Assembly (NCBI GenBank): GCA_039808365.1
Contig: JBDHSX010000001.1
Span: 1-64,000, forward strand
DNA length: 64,000 nucleotides
Direction: 5' to 3'
Origin: 62-47 sp039808365
GTDB lineage: Bacteria; Pseudomonadota; Alphaproteobacteria; Rhizobiales; Xanthobacteraceae
Positions within the stretch are counted from its first letter, which is position 1. Every line of letters begins with the position of its first letter. The translations under genes and the position numbers were made by a program. Shown here one piece after another: positions 42,325-51,293 of this stretch. A model generated the notes under the pieces. That model did no database searches and was not told the origin of the DNA. It saw nothing but the letters and a program-made list of their open reading frames with translations.

Positions 42325-44643
42325 ATGAACATCATCACCAATCCCAAAACGTTTCGCGGGTTCGAGACGCGGATCAAGGTTGAAAAGATCTCGCGGCGAA
42401 GCATCCTGAAGGGCCTGGGGGTCACCGGTGGCCTCGTGCTGGCCGCGCCGTTGATGTCACGGCGGGCGTTCGCCGCCTATCAGACCGGCGCGGCCAAGAT
42501 GCCCCATGGCGTCGTGGTCGATCCGCGCGTGTTCGTTGCCATCGCGCTGGACGGCGTTGTCACCATCCTTGCGCACCGCTCCGAAATGGGCACCGGCGTG
42601 CGCACCAGCCTGCCGCTGATCGTCGCGGAGGAGATGGAAGCGGACTGGGCGCGGGTGAAGGTGCGGCAGGCCCATGGCGACGAGAAAAAGTTCGGCAATC
42701 AGGACACCGACGGCTCGCGCAGCACGCGGCATTACCTGATCCCGATGCGCCAGACCGGCGCCGCGGCGCGCGCGATGCTGGAACAGGCGGCCGCCAAACG
42801 GTGGGGCGTGCCGGCTGACGAGGTCAGGGCGCAGAACCATGAAGTGATCCATGCGTCGAGCGGCCGTCGTCTCGGGTTCGGCGAACTGGCGGAGGATGCC
42901 GCGAAGCAGCCGGTGCCCGATATCGGCGGATTGAAGCTGAAGGACCCGAAGGATTTTCGCTATCTCGGCAAGGGCCAGGTCAGCATCGTCGATCTGCACG
43001 ACATCACCACCGGCGCGGCGCATTACGGCATCGATACGCGCTTGCCCGGCATGAAATACGCCGTCATCGCCCGCCCGCCGGTGACCGGCGGCAAGCTGGT
43101 CTCGTTCGACGCGGCGGACGCCTTGAAGGTGCCCGGCGTTGAGAAGGTCATGGAAGTGAAGGGATGGCCGTGGCCGTCCAAATTCCAGCCGTTGGGCGGT
43201 GTCGCGGTGATCGCCCGCAATACCGGCGCGGCGATCAAGGGCCGGCAAGCGCTCAAGGTTATATGGGACGACGGCGCCAATGCCGGTTACGACTCCGCCG
43301 CCTACCGCAAGCAGTTGGAGGAAGCCGCGCGAAAGCCGGGTCTTGTCGTCCGCAAGGAAGGCGATGTCGATGCGGCGCTGAAGGGCGCCGACAAGGTGAT
43401 CGTCGGCGAATACTATTTGCCGCATCTCGCGCACGTCAGCATGGAGCCGCCGGTGGCGGTGGCCGACGTCAAGGGTGACAGGGTGGAGGTCTGGGCTCCG
43501 GTTCAGAGCCCCGGCGGCACCCGCGACGACGTCGCCAAGACGCTCGGCATCCCCGAGGACAACGTGACGGTCAACGTCACGCTGCTCGGTGGGGGCTTCG
43601 GGCGCAAATCGAAATGCGATTTCGTCCTTGAGGCGGTGCTGTTGTCCCAGGCGATCGGCGCGCCGGTCAAGGTGCAATGGACCCGTGAGGACGACGTCCG
43701 ACACGATTTCCTGCACACGGTCTCGGTGGAGCGCATCGAGGCTGGCCTCGACAAATCCGGCAAGGTCGTCGCGTGGCGGCACCGCAGCGCGGCGCCGAGC
43801 ATCGCCTCGACCTTCGCGCCGAACGTGACGCATCAGTTCGCCATCGAGCTGGGCATGGGACTGATCGACATGCCATTCGAAATCGCCAACCTCCAATGCG
43901 AGAATCCGGAGGCGGCGGCGCATACGCGCATCGGCTGGTTCCGCTCGGTGTCGAATATTCCAAGGGCATTCGCGGTCCAGTCCATGGTCGGCGAACTGGC
44001 GGCGGCGACCAATCGCGATCAGAAGGAGATGCTGCTCGATCTGATCGGCTCGCCGCGGATCGTGAACCTGGATTCGGTGAAGGAGCCGTGGAACTACGGC
44101 GAACCCTACGACAGCTATCCGATCGACACCGCGCGCCTGCGTCGTGTCGTCGAGGTGGTGGCCGACAAAGGCAAGTGGGGACGCAGCGTTCCGAAAGGCC
44201 ATGGGCTCGGCATCGCCGCGCATCGCAGCTTCGTCAGCTATGTCGCGACCATTGTCGAGGTTTCGGTCGACGACAAGGGCAAGCTGGCTGTGCACCAGGT
44301 GGACACCGCGATCGACTGCGGCACCTACGTCAATCCGGAGCGCATCCAGTCCCAGATCGAAGGGGCGGCCATCATGGGATTGAGCCTCGCCAAATACGGC
44401 GAGATCACTTTCAAGGGCGGCCGGGTGGAGCAAGGCAATTTCGACACCTTCCCGGTGATCCGGATGGATGAATCGCCGCTCGTGACTAACGTCCATATCG
44501 TCCCGCCGGACGTGGACACGCCGCCGAGCGGGGTCGGTGAACCGGGCGTGCCGCCATTCGCCCCGGCACTGGCGAACGCCATCTTCGCCGCGACCGGAAA
44601 GCGAATCCGCGCCCTGCCGATCGGCAAGCAGTTGGAGACATAA
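42325..44643 (+). CDS. iorB: molybdopterin-binding subunit of molybdenum hydroxylase (IorB-like)
   Basis: This is a 772-residue xanthine-oxidase-family large subunit with a twin-arginine signal (ISRRSILKGLGVTGGLVLAA, residues about 22-41). Active-site elements include the LGGGFGRKSKCDF stretch near residue 420 and GVGEPGVPPFAPALANAI near the C-terminus with the catalytic Glu. Relatives hydroxylate N-heterocycles or oxidise aldehydes, passing electrons to the respiratory chain. No FAD subunit is present, as in isoquinoline 1-oxidoreductase. The substrate is unknown. No XdhC-like maturation factor is adjacent. Tandem placement with iorA makes the pair secure. Confidence 0.88.
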   Translation: MNIITNPKTFRGFETRIKVEKISRRSILKGLGVTGGLVLAAPLMSRRAFAAYQTGAAKMPHGVVVDPRVFVAIALDGVVTILAHRSEMGTGVRTSLPLIVAEEMEADWARVKVRQAHGDEKKFGNQDTDGSRSTRHYLIPMRQTGAAARAMLEQAAAKRWGVPADEVRAQNHEVIHASSGRRLGFGELAEDAAKQPVPDIGGLKLKDPKDFRYLGKGQVSIVDLHDITTGAAHYGIDTRLPGMKYAVIARPPVTGGKLVSFDAADALKVPGVEKVMEVKGWPWPSKFQPLGGVAVIARNTGAAIKGRQALKVIWDDGANAGYDSAAYRKQLEEAARKPGLVVRKEGDVDAALKGADKVIVGEYYLPHLAHVSMEPPVAVADVKGDRVEVWAPVQSPGGTRDDVAKTLGIPEDNVTVNVTLLGGGFGRKSKCDFVLEAVLLSQAIGAPVKVQWTREDDVRHDFLHTVSVERIEAGLDKSGKVVAWRHRSAAPSIASTFAPNVTHQFAIELGMGLIDMPFEIANLQCENPEAAAHTRIGWFRSVSNIPRAFAVQSMVGELAAATNRDQKEMLLDLIGSPRIVNLDSVKEPWNYGEPYDSYPIDTARLRRVVEVVADKGKWGRSVPKGHGLGIAAHRSFVSYVATIVEVSVDDKGKLAVHQVDTAIDCGTYVNPERIQSQIEGAAIMGLSLAKYGEITFKGGRVEQGNFDTFPVIRMDESPLVTNVHIVPPDVDTPPSGVGEPGVPPFAPALANAIFAATGKRIRALPIGKQLET

Positions 44644-44688
44644 AGCCGTTCAGGAGAGGGCAAGCCATCGACGCCCATCCTCGCAAGG

Positions 44689-44714
44689 GCACCAGACGGT
44701 GATCCGTCTGGTGC
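44689..44714. terminator. strong stem-loop after iorB, likely terminator
   Basis: GCACCAGACGG (44689-44699) and CCGTCTGGTGC (44704-44714) form a perfect 11-bp stem with a TGAT loop, 46 bp after the iorB stop. There is no clear T-run. The rest of the 333-bp gap up to the convergent LacI gene contains nothing else I can support. Confidence 0.55.
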
Positions 44715-44976
44715 AGGCGTCGTCGCCTATCCAGCGCGCTTGGCTGTGGCCTATTCATGAACCTTGCTGATGGCTCCAAACTATTTGTCCCGGGTCATCA
44801 AGACTGTTCCCGCACATGGATCATGCGGATAAGAGGGCCGGCGGTCAGTCGGCTATATGGTCGCCTCGCGGTTTCCAATCCCACGAGAGGCGGTTGACAT
44901 GCGGCTTTCGTGGGCGGGGATTGGTTGGATCCGGTGCGGCGTACGTGCTTGAAGACGTCCTGAAATCACGCTGCAA

Positions 44977-46017
44977 TCAAGTGCGATGGTCTTGAGCTCG
45001 GACTTTCTGAGTGCTGTCTCTGAGACTGACCGTGAATTTGATATTTTCGCGCGTCGGTGCCGTTGACGTTCCCCTGATCCTGTCGAGAAGAATTTGAGCC
45101 GCGCGCTCGCCGATCTCGCCATGGGGGACATCGACTGTCGTCAGTGCGGGTAATAGATATCGCGAGAAGTCGAATCCGCCGAAGCCGGCGACGGCGATAT
45201 CCCCGGGCACCGATAGACCCCGCCGTTGCAGCGCAAGCATGGTTCCGGCGGCGACAACGTCGTTGACGCAGAATACGGCCTCCGGCGGTTGTCCCATTCG
45301 CAGAAGTTGCTCGGCGATCTCGTGGCCGGACGACATGTTACGAAGATCATCGACATAGAGGATGATGGGGTCCGCGCCATGCGCCTTCGCCGCGGCGGCA
45401 TATCCCTTGCGGCGCATTTCGGCGCGTCGATCGCGTCCTTCGGACGCAACAAAGGCGATACGCCGATGTGAACTGGCGAACAGAGCGGTTGTCATCGCCT
45501 TGGCCGCATCATAGTTCGACAACGCGACGATGCTATCAATCGGCGTCCGGGTCGTGTCCCAGGTTTCCACGACTGGCAGGCCGGATTGCGCGAGAATCCG
45601 GCGAGTCTCGGGAAGATGATGCACGCCGACGATGATGAATCCGTCGACGCGCCGCCCCAGCAATGTCGCGACCGCGCGGTGTTCCTCCTCCAGGTCGTAG
45701 TTGGTCTCAGCCAGGACGATCTGGATGCCATAACGGCGAGCGACGCTGCCGATGCCCTGAACCGTGCCTGAAAACATCGAACTGGCGATCGTGGGAAGAA
45801 TGACGGCAATCGTTCCCGTCCGCTGCGACGCCAGCGATGACGCCACCAGATTGTGGATATAGCCGGTTTCCCGAATGGCGGCTTCGACACGCTTGCGAAG
45901 CTCGGCGGTGACGGCATCGGGCCGGCGCAATACGCGCGAGACCGTCATCGTCGAGACGCCGGCTCGTCTGGCGACATCGGCCATGGTGGTGTTGGCTTTG
46001 CCTTGTCGGCTGGGCAT
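44977..46017 (-). CDS. LacI-family transcriptional repressor (GntR-of-gluconate type)
   Basis: This 346-residue protein has an N-terminal LacI helix-turn-helix (MADVARRAGVSTMTVSRVLR at about residues 12-31), the hinge helix (YIHNLVASSLASQRTG) and a periplasmic-binding-like effector domain. The DNA-binding residues fit the TGTTAGCGCTAACA operators found in its divergent promoter (46205-46239). It likely represses the FAD-oxidoreductase/dehydratase/binding-protein genes in the absence of a sugar acid. Gluconate-type LacI repressors use very similar operators. The effector here is unknown. Confidence 0.88.
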   Translation of the reverse strand: MPSRQGKANTTMADVARRAGVSTMTVSRVLRRPDAVTAELRKRVEAAIRETGYIHNLVASSLASQRTGTIAVILPTIASSMFSGTVQGIGSVARRYGIQIVLAETNYDLEEEHRAVATLLGRRVDGFIIVGVHHLPETRRILAQSGLPVVETWDTTRTPIDSIVALSNYDAAKAMTTALFASSHRRIAFVASEGRDRRAEMRRKGYAAAAKAHGADPIILYVDDLRNMSSGHEIAEQLLRMGQPPEAVFCVNDVVAAGTMLALQRRGLSVPGDIAVAGFGGFDFSRYLLPALTTVDVPHGEIGERAAQILLDRIRGTSTAPTRENIKFTVSLRDSTQKVRAQDHRT

Positions 46018-46204
46018 TGGAGGCGAGTCTCGCGGAGTTTGCCTTGACCGCGACGCGATGAGCGGAGTTCGCGGTGACGGCGCGGCCTGTCGGATCAGTC
46101 ACTATCACCATTTTTGCGTGAATACATCGTGAGCCATGACGCCGGCTTGAACGATGGTCCTTGGGAGTTCTGGATGATGTTTCGCGCGCCTTGACTCGTT
46201 CTAT

Positions 46205-46239
46205 TGTTAGCGCTATCTTCTTATCTGTTAGCGCTAACA
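46205..46239. promoter_or_regulatory. tandem LacI-family operators
   Basis: TGTTAGCGCTAACA at 46226-46239 is a perfect 14-bp palindrome; TGTTAGCGCTATC at 46205-46217 is a near copy. Their centres are 21 bp apart, two helical turns, so two dimers would bind on the same face. They sit 18-52 bp before the GTG start of the FAD oxidoreductase and 188 bp upstream of the lacI-type gene, fitting repression of the structural genes. Confidence 0.75.
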
Positions 46240-46256
46240 ACAATCGGGGCCATGGG

Positions 46257-47579
46257 GTGGATCGTCGTCAGGAAATATTGCGCGAGACAGACGTTTTGGT
46301 GGTTGGCGGCGGCGCGGCGGGCGTCGCCTGCGCGGCGGCGGCGGCGCGCCGGGGTCGCAAGGTCATCGTCGTGGAGCGCTACGGATTTTGCGGCGGCGGA
46401 GCCGTTGCCGGCTTGTCGGGAACGATCTGCGGCCTCTATGCGGCCTCGGACCGGAAGAATTCAGCGCCCGAGCAAGTCGTTCACGGCTTCGTCGATGAAT
46501 TCATCGGGCTTCTGGAGCGGCGAGGCGGCATCACCGCGCCGGTGCAATATGGCAAGACCTACACGCGGGTCCATGATCCGCTGGTGTGGCGCGAGGCTGC
46601 CGATCATCTGCTGGGCGAGGAAGCCAATGTTGAGGTGATCCTCCACGCCACGGTCATCGGCGCGTTGTGTGAAGGCGATCGGATCGTCGGCGTGCAGGTC
46701 TTCACCAAGCAGGGGCCATTGCGCATCATGGCAAAGGTTGTCGTTGATGCGTCCGGCGACGCCGACGTCGCGGCGATGGCGGGGCGGCCGCTGACCAAGG
46801 GCAAGGATGGCCAGATCCAGAACCCGACGATGATTTTCAGGTTGTCGGGGGTGGATGTGCCGCGCTTTCTGAGCGTCGCGGGCGCCGACTCCATTCTGGA
46901 CTCCAAGACGTCCGATTTGATCGTCTCGCTGCATCGCTCGGGTGAGTACAATCTGCCGCGCGCCAAGATTTTTCTTTTTCCCACGCCGCGGCCCGGCGAA
47001 TTGCTGTGCAACGCGACGCGGATCGTCGGGCGTGACGGCCGGGAGCTGGATGCGACGAAATTTGTCGACCTCGCCGAGGCGGAAGTCATGGGGCGGCGGC
47101 AGGTGCGTGAATATGCCCGCTTCATCGCCGCTCATCTTCCGGGGTGTGAGAATGCCTTCGTCAACGATACCGGCGCGCAGGTCGGAATTCGCCAGACCTG
47201 GCAGATCGTCGGCAAGGATCGCCTGAGCAATGACGCGGTGACATCCGCGCGCAAGCGACCCGACGGCATTTGCCGGTCGCCGTGGCCGATCGAACTGCAT
47301 GCCGGCGAGAAGCCGAAGCTGCACTGGATTCTCGATGATTACTACGAGGTGCCCTTCGGCTGCTTCGTTCCCGCTGAAGGGGCGGGCCTGCTTGTCGCCG
47401 GCCGCTGCCTGTCCGCCGAACACGAGGCGATGGCCTCGGCGCGGGTCACCGCGCAATGCTTTGGCTACGGCCAGGCGGTCGGCATTGCGGCCGATGCGAT
47501 GTGCGAAGACCCCGAGCGCCAACTCTCCGGCGCCGATATCCGCGCGGAATTGAACGCCGCCGGCGCGCAACTCGATTGA
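46257..47579 (+). CDS. FAD-dependent oxidoreductase (FAD_oxidored family)
   Basis: This is a 440-residue flavoprotein with N-terminal FAD-binding Rossmann motif DVLVVGGGAAGVACAAAAAR at about residues 12-31, followed by VIVVERYGFCGGGAVAGLSG. A middle GD-type motif VVVDASGDADVAAMAGRP and a C-terminal GYGQAVGIAADAM segment complete the PF12831 fold. The start is GTG 46257, with GGGG seven bases upstream; longer frames run through the LacI operators. It is the first gene under the tandem operators and is followed by an IlvD/Edd dehydratase, suggesting oxidation of a sugar-derived hydroxy acid. The substrate is unknown. Confidence 0.82.
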   Translation: MDRRQEILRETDVLVVGGGAAGVACAAAAARRGRKVIVVERYGFCGGGAVAGLSGTICGLYAASDRKNSAPEQVVHGFVDEFIGLLERRGGITAPVQYGKTYTRVHDPLVWREAADHLLGEEANVEVILHATVIGALCEGDRIVGVQVFTKQGPLRIMAKVVVDASGDADVAAMAGRPLTKGKDGQIQNPTMIFRLSGVDVPRFLSVAGADSILDSKTSDLIVSLHRSGEYNLPRAKIFLFPTPRPGELLCNATRIVGRDGRELDATKFVDLAEAEVMGRRQVREYARFIAAHLPGCENAFVNDTGAQVGIRQTWQIVGKDRLSNDAVTSARKRPDGICRSPWPIELHAGEKPKLHWILDDYYEVPFGCFVPAEGAGLLVAGRCLSAEHEAMASARVTAQCFGYGQAVGIAADAMCEDPERQLSGADIRAELNAAGAQLD

Positions 47580-47600
47580 TCTCAAGCCAAAGAAAACAGC

Positions 47601-49277
47601 ATGAAGATGACAAGCCTGCGCAGCAATTTCGAACCCGGTACGACGCGTTGGGCCGTGCGTCGCGCGCAATGGCTGGCGATGGGGCTCAGCGAGGAAGATC
47701 TGCTGAAGCCCAAGATCGCCATCGTCAACAGTTCGAGCAAGCTGTCGATCTGCTATGCTCACCTCGATGGGGTCTGCCGCGAGGTGGAGCAGGCCATTCG
47801 GGAAGCCGGCGGCGTTCCTTTTGAAATCCGCACCGTCGCGCCATCCGATTTCGTGACCAGTGCGGGGCGGCAGGCGCGCTATCTGATGCCGAGCCGCGAT
47901 CTCCTTGTCAACGACATCGAGGTGCAGGTCGAAGGCGCCGAACTGGACGGCATGGTGCTGCTGTCCTCGTGCGACAAGACCACGCCGGCGCATCTGATGG
48001 CGGCGGCGCGGCTCAATATTCCCGCGATCGTCGTTCCTTGCGGCTATCAGCTCGGCGGCGAATGCAATGGTTGCCATGTCGATATCGAGGACGTTTACAA
48101 GGCGATCGGCACGCTGAAGGCCGGCTCGCTGTCGATCGATGATCTCGCGGCGATGACGCGCCACGCGATTATCGGCCCCGGCGTCTGTGCGGGCCTCGCG
48201 ACCGCCAACACGATGCATGTCCTCGCCGAAGCGTTGGGAATGGCGTTGCCGGGCAGCGCGCCGATCCGCGCCGGTTCCGAGGCGCTGAATGTCTCCGCGC
48301 GCCGCGCCGGCCACGCGATCCTTGATCTGATCGCTCGCAATATCCGGGCGCGGGACATCCTCACCGCCGGCGCGTTCCGCAATGCCGTCGCGGTGGCGGT
48401 CGCGACCGGTTGTTCGGTGAACTGCGTTCGCCATCTCGCGGCGGTGGTCAGCGAGGCTGAACTTGACATCGATATTGTTCGCGAGATCGAGGCGGCGCGC
48501 GACTTGCCGCAATTGACGACGGTGCGTCCGAACGGGCCGCACCGGATCGAGGATCTGGATCGCGCCGGAGGCTGCCGTGGCGTGATGAAACGCCTGAGTC
48601 CGAAACTGGATCTGACAGTTCTCACGGTGTCCGGGAAAGCATTGTCGGCCAATCTCGACGACGCGCCGGAGCCGGACCAACGCTGCATCCGCCCGCTGGA
48701 CCGGCCGTTCCGCGACGAGCCGGGCCTGACCATTTTGCGCGGAAGCCTCGCGCCGGATGGCGCGGTGGTCAAGCTCTCGGCGGTGCCGCAGCACATTCGG
48801 AGCTTCGTCGGCAAGGCGCGCGTCTTCAAGGACGAGAGCGCCGCGATCGCCGCGCTGGAATCGCACTCCATTCGCGACGGCGATGTCGTCGTGCTTCGCG
48901 GCATGGGTCCCAAGGGCGGGCCCGGAACGGTGTTCGCCGCGAGCTTCATGGCGGCGCTGGTCGGGGCGGGGCTGGGCGCCGGGGTTGCCGTTGTCACCGA
49001 TGGCGAACTCTCGGGACTGAACAGCGGCATCACGATCGGCCAGATCATGCCCGAGGCGGCCGAGGGCGGGCCGCTGGCGCTGGTGGAGGAAGGGGACAGC
49101 ATCGCCATCGACCTGAATGCGCGCGTGCTTGATCTTGAGGTCGCGGATGACGTCCTGGCGCGGCGGCGGGCGGCGTGGCAACCGCCCGATCATAGCAAGG
49201 TGCGGGGCTGGCTCGGTCAATATGCGAGCCTCGTGCAGCCGCTGTCGAAGGGCGCGGTGCTGCGCCCTCGTCAATGA
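47601..49277 (+). CDS. IlvD/Edd-family dehydratase (sugar-acid dehydratase-like)
   Basis: This 558-residue protein has the Fe-S and Mg ligands of the family: MVLLSSCDKTTPAHLMAAAR with the cluster cysteine near residue 126, ATGCSVNCVRHLAA near 270, and GPKGGPGTVFAASFMAALVG with VVTDGELSGLNSGITIGQIM near 430-475. Housekeeping IlvD enzymes are usually about 570-615 residues. The LacI control and linked FAD oxidoreductase and solute-binding protein argue for a catabolic aldonate or sugar-acid dehydratase. It removes water from a 2,3-dihydroxy acid to give a 2-keto-3-deoxy acid. Exact substrate unknown. Confidence 0.84.
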   Translation: MKMTSLRSNFEPGTTRWAVRRAQWLAMGLSEEDLLKPKIAIVNSSSKLSICYAHLDGVCREVEQAIREAGGVPFEIRTVAPSDFVTSAGRQARYLMPSRDLLVNDIEVQVEGAELDGMVLLSSCDKTTPAHLMAAARLNIPAIVVPCGYQLGGECNGCHVDIEDVYKAIGTLKAGSLSIDDLAAMTRHAIIGPGVCAGLATANTMHVLAEALGMALPGSAPIRAGSEALNVSARRAGHAILDLIARNIRARDILTAGAFRNAVAVAVATGCSVNCVRHLAAVVSEAELDIDIVREIEAARDLPQLTTVRPNGPHRIEDLDRAGGCRGVMKRLSPKLDLTVLTVSGKALSANLDDAPEPDQRCIRPLDRPFRDEPGLTILRGSLAPDGAVVKLSAVPQHIRSFVGKARVFKDESAAIAALESHSIRDGDVVVLRGMGPKGGPGTVFAASFMAALVGAGLGAGVAVVTDGELSGLNSGITIGQIMPEAAEGGPLALVEEGDSIAIDLNARVLDLEVADDVLARRRAAWQPPDHSKVRGWLGQYASLVQPLSKGAVLRPRQ

Positions 49278-49307
49278 AAAACATCGAAAACGAGGGAGGA
49301 TTGAACA

Positions 49308-50513
49308 ATGCGTAAGGGGTGGCTCGCGGTGGTGGCCGGCGCGGTGTCGTTGATGACCGCGTCCGCGAATGCCGAAACGATCAAGATCGGTGTTTTAAAC
49401 GACCAATCCGGCGTGCAGGCCGATTTCGCGGGGCCCGGCTCGGTCATTGCCGCGCGCATGGCGGTGGAGGATTTCGGCGGCACGGTGGCCGGACAGAAAA
49501 TCGAGGTCGTCGTTGCCGATCATCAGAACAAGGCGGATGTCGGCGTCAATATCGCGCGGCGATGGTTCGATGTCGACGGCGTCGATGCGATCTTTGACGT
49601 GCCGAATTCCGCGGTGGCGCTGGCGGTGAACAGCCTGACCCGGCAGAAGAACAAGGTTCTGATCGTGTCCGGCGGCGGAACGTCTGATCTGACCGGGAAG
49701 GATTGCTCGCCGAATACGGTTCACTGGACCTATGACACCTGGGCTCAGGCCAACACGGTCGGAACAGCGGTGACGAAATCGGGCGCCGATACCTGGTTCT
49801 TCATGACGGTGGACTATGCGTTCGGTTACGCGCTTGAGCGCGACGCCACCGAAGCCATCAAGGCCGCCGGCGGCAAGGTGATCGGCACCGTCAGGCATCC
49901 GCTGGGGACGTCGGATCTTTCGTCATTCCTGCTTCAGGCGCAATCCTCGCATGCCAAGGTCATCGGCTTGGGCAGCGCCGGCGCCGATACGATCAACGCG
50001 GTCAAGCAGGCCGCGGAATTCGGCATCACGCAGCAGGGCCAGCGGCTGGTCGCCATGTTGATGGTGCTGAACGATATCGATGCGTTGGGCTTGAAGGATG
50101 CGCAGGGTCTGATGCTGTCCGAGGCGTTCTACTGGGACCTTAACGACAAGACCCGCGCCTGGGCCAAGCGATACGCGGCCCTCAACAACGGCCGTTATCC
50201 CAACATGGTTCATGCCGGCGTCTATGCCAGCGTCTTGCACTATCTGAAGGCCGTTCAGAAGGTCAAGGATGCCAAGGACGGCAAGAAGGTCGTCGAGGCG
50301 ATGAAGGAGATCCCCACCGACGACGCGCTGTTCGGGAACGGGAAAGTGCGCGCCGACGGCCGGGCCATCCACGACATGTATCTGTTTCAGGTCAAGACCC
50401 CTGCGGAGTCCAAAGGACCTTTCGACTTCTACAAACTGGTCGGCTCGGTGCCAGCGGCAAAGGCATTTCGTCCGATGGAAGCCGGAAACTGCCCGCTGGT
50501 CGGATCGAAGTAG
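49308..50513 (+). CDS. ABC transporter binding protein, LivJ type, without linked permeases
   Basis: This 401-residue periplasmic protein has a signal peptide (MRKGWLAVVAGAVSLMTASA, cleavage ANA-ET near residue 23) and a type I binding fold: IKIGVLNDQSGVQADFAGPG, then VMSG-like loops and DYAFGYALERDATEAIKAAG. It belongs to the Leu/Ile/Val or urea/amide-binding group. The operon ends here: no LivHMGF-type permease or ATPase genes follow, so it must use a transporter encoded elsewhere or act as a sensor. A small hairpin (AGGATG/CATCCT, 50515-50532) directly follows the stop. Confidence 0.84.
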   Translation: MRKGWLAVVAGAVSLMTASANAETIKIGVLNDQSGVQADFAGPGSVIAARMAVEDFGGTVAGQKIEVVVADHQNKADVGVNIARRWFDVDGVDAIFDVPNSAVALAVNSLTRQKNKVLIVSGGGTSDLTGKDCSPNTVHWTYDTWAQANTVGTAVTKSGADTWFFMTVDYAFGYALERDATEAIKAAGGKVIGTVRHPLGTSDLSSFLLQAQSSHAKVIGLGSAGADTINAVKQAAEFGITQQGQRLVAMLMVLNDIDALGLKDAQGLMLSEAFYWDLNDKTRAWAKRYAALNNGRYPNMVHAGVYASVLHYLKAVQKVKDAKDGKKVVEAMKEIPTDDALFGNGKVRADGRAIHDMYLFQVKTPAESKGPFDFYKLVGSVPAAKAFRPMEAGNCPLVGSK

Positions 50514-50693
50514 GAGGATGTATCCCCATCCTGATTAACGGTGACATGCTCCCCGAAATGAGGGGAATGTTGTTAATGCCTGATGGAACGCTTCGTCTTG
50601 ACGCGACGACAGCGGCAGGGTCGCTGTCGCCCGGTCGATCGGGCGGCGGAGTGGGCCGCATTGCATTTAATCGCCGTCGCGGCATGATGAGGT

Positions 50694-51293
50694 ATGCGAG
50701 GCGCCCCTCTCACCATATTGGTCATCGACGAGAACCGGCCTCGTGCCTCGATCATTGAGGCCGGTCTACGCGAGGCCGGCCATCAGAATGTGACCATTGT
50801 CCACGACGTCACCGGCATCGCCGCGCGGATCGCGGCCTTGCAGCCGGACGTGATCGTCATCGATCTCGAAAACCCCAACCGCGACATGCTGGAAAATATG
50901 TTCCAGTTATCCCGCGCGGTGAAACGGCCGATCGCCATGTTCGTCGACCGCTCCGACATGGCCTCGATCGAGGCGGCCGTCGATGCCGGCGTTTCGGCCT
51001 ACGTCGTCGATGGCTTGAAGAAGGAGCGCGTCAAACCCATCCTCGATATGGCGATCGTCCGCTTCAACGCCTTCTCACGGATGGCGCGCGAGTTGGAGGA
51101 AGCCCGCACCGAACTGGAAAACCGCAAGCTCGTCGAACGCGCCAAGGGCATTCTGATGAAGTCGCGAGGCCTGTCCGAGGCGGACGCCTATGCGCTTCTG
51201 CGCAAGACGGCGATGAACCAGAACCGCAAGATCAGCGAAATCGCGCAAAGCCTCGTCACGGCAGCCGGCTTGCTCGGACCGGGAGACGATTGA
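50694..51293 (+). CDS. nasT: NasT, ANTAR-domain RNA-binding antiterminator
   Basis: This 199-residue response-regulator-like protein has a receiver domain (LTILVIDENRPRASIIEAGL, with VIDLENPN at the phospho-acceptor loop) and a C-terminal ANTAR domain (ENRKLVERAKGILMKSRGLS, then ISEIAQSLVTAAGLL). ANTAR proteins bind pairs of hexaloop hairpins in nascent RNA and stop terminator formation. In the NasS/NasT system, NasT is held inactive by NasS until nitrate or nitrite binds. The nasS start overlaps its stop (ATGA). The RNA target is visible at 52739-52839 upstream of narK. Confidence 0.92.
   Translation: MRGAPLTILVIDENRPRASIIEAGLREAGHQNVTIVHDVTGIAARIAALQPDVIVIDLENPNRDMLENMFQLSRAVKRPIAMFVDRSDMASIEAAVDAGVSAYVVDGLKKERVKPILDMAIVRFNAFSRMARELEEARTELENRKLVERAKGILMKSRGLSEADAYALLRKTAMNQNRKISEIAQSLVTAAGLLGPGDD

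Noticed and set aside
34205..44643. Ectoine biosynthesis locus
   Set aside because: The dioxygenase resembles EctD, but no ectA, ectB or ectC gene occurs in the window.
46461..49274. Antisense open frame of over 900 codons opposite the FAD oxidoreductase and dehydratase genes
   Set aside because: Composition typical of an antisense shadow; both plus-strand genes have complete family motifs.
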